From NCBI RefSeq assembly GCF_006715165.1, contig NZ_VFMS01000001.1, forward strand, positions 2,170,001-2,234,000: a DNA stretch of 64,000 nucleotides. Direction: 5' to 3'. Of the stretch, positions 63,972 through 64,000 are shown piece by piece. Every line of letters starts with the position of its first letter. Position 1 is the first letter of the stretch. The notes beneath the pieces were generated by a model that was given only the letters and a program-made list of their open reading frames with translations, searched no databases and had not been told where the DNA came from. Origin of the DNA: Arthrobacter sp. SLBN-122 (GTDB taxonomy: Bacteria; Actinomycetota; Actinomycetes; Actinomycetales; Micrococcaceae). The translations under genes were made by a program, and so were the position numbers.

Positions 63972-64000
63972 GGTTGGCTCCTGTGTCTGCAGTGACGGCT

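Overview
The window is a high-GC, gene-dense chromosome segment that I read as an Arthrobacter-type actinobacterium (Micrococcaceae: Arthrobacter, Pseudarthrobacter or similar). The reasons are the actinobacterial order dacB - DUF2342 metalloprotease - tilS - hpt - ftsH - folE/P/B/K - DUF3180 - PH proteins - DUF2520 - panC, then lysS - lsr2 - clpC, together with a DUF222/HNH gene, DisA, frequent GTG starts and TANNNT -10 hexamers placed right at start codons. There is no sign of phage, plasmid, CRISPR, rRNA or tRNA genes, or an intact insertion sequence.

Layout. 1-9.2 kb is metabolic housekeeping: the tail of a HAD hydrolase, a histidine phosphatase, a SatD-like HTH protein, a large-subunit catalase divergent from phosphoketolase, a DUF429 protein and a type-B carboxylesterase. 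9.2-24 kb is the conserved core: ppa divergent from dacB, the metalloprotease, tilS, hpt, ftsH, then a tightly packed operon folE-folP-folB-folK-DUF3180-PH-PH-DUF2520-panC, mostly with 4-base overlaps or gaps of about ten bases. 24-40 kb looks like an accessory block between panC and lysS. It holds a small protein beside a headless TetR remnant, a DUF222/HNH gene, a DJ-1/PfpI protein and a DHA2 efflux pump behind a structured leader. It also holds two paralogous alpha/beta hydrolases that bracket an AmtR-like TetR regulator and a permease / DUF1989 / DUF1989 / urea(guanidine) carboxylase / allophanate hydrolase operon. 40-48.4 kb is lysS, a small membrane protein, lsr2, clpC, an S9 peptidase and a short ArgA-type acetyltransferase. 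48.6-51 kb is a PTS-type dihydroxyacetone kinase operon, dhaK-dhaL-dhaM, with DhaM fused to HPr. 51-56.5 kb carries small and exported proteins, mutY, disA and a 2H phosphoesterase. 56.7-59.5 kb is prfC and a solitary fabF. 59.6-64 kb is a D-glucarate catabolic operon on the minus strand (aldehyde dehydrogenase, glucarate dehydratase, MFS importer).

The most interesting signals are not ordinary genes. (1) A ~115-nt leader before the DHA2 pump (27191-27305) has 16/17-nt complementary ends that bury the pump's Shine-Dalgarno, a competing hairpin, and a 25-codon upstream ORF ending inside the SD arm and carrying an Arg-Arg-Arg-Pro stretch. (2) The 'urea' operon is better explained as guanidine breakdown under an AmtR-type repressor, with a phased nitrogen-box-like array in the divergent promoter region. 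(3) A ~164-bp imperfect palindrome lies between clpC and the S9 peptidase gene, and several other long palindromes sit exactly at gene ends. (4) At least seven genes start exactly six bases after a TANNNT hexamer, which predicts leaderless mRNAs. (5) Several small ORFs (36, 57, 58 and 83 codons) have good start signals. All functional calls come from reading motifs by eye; no database search was possible.
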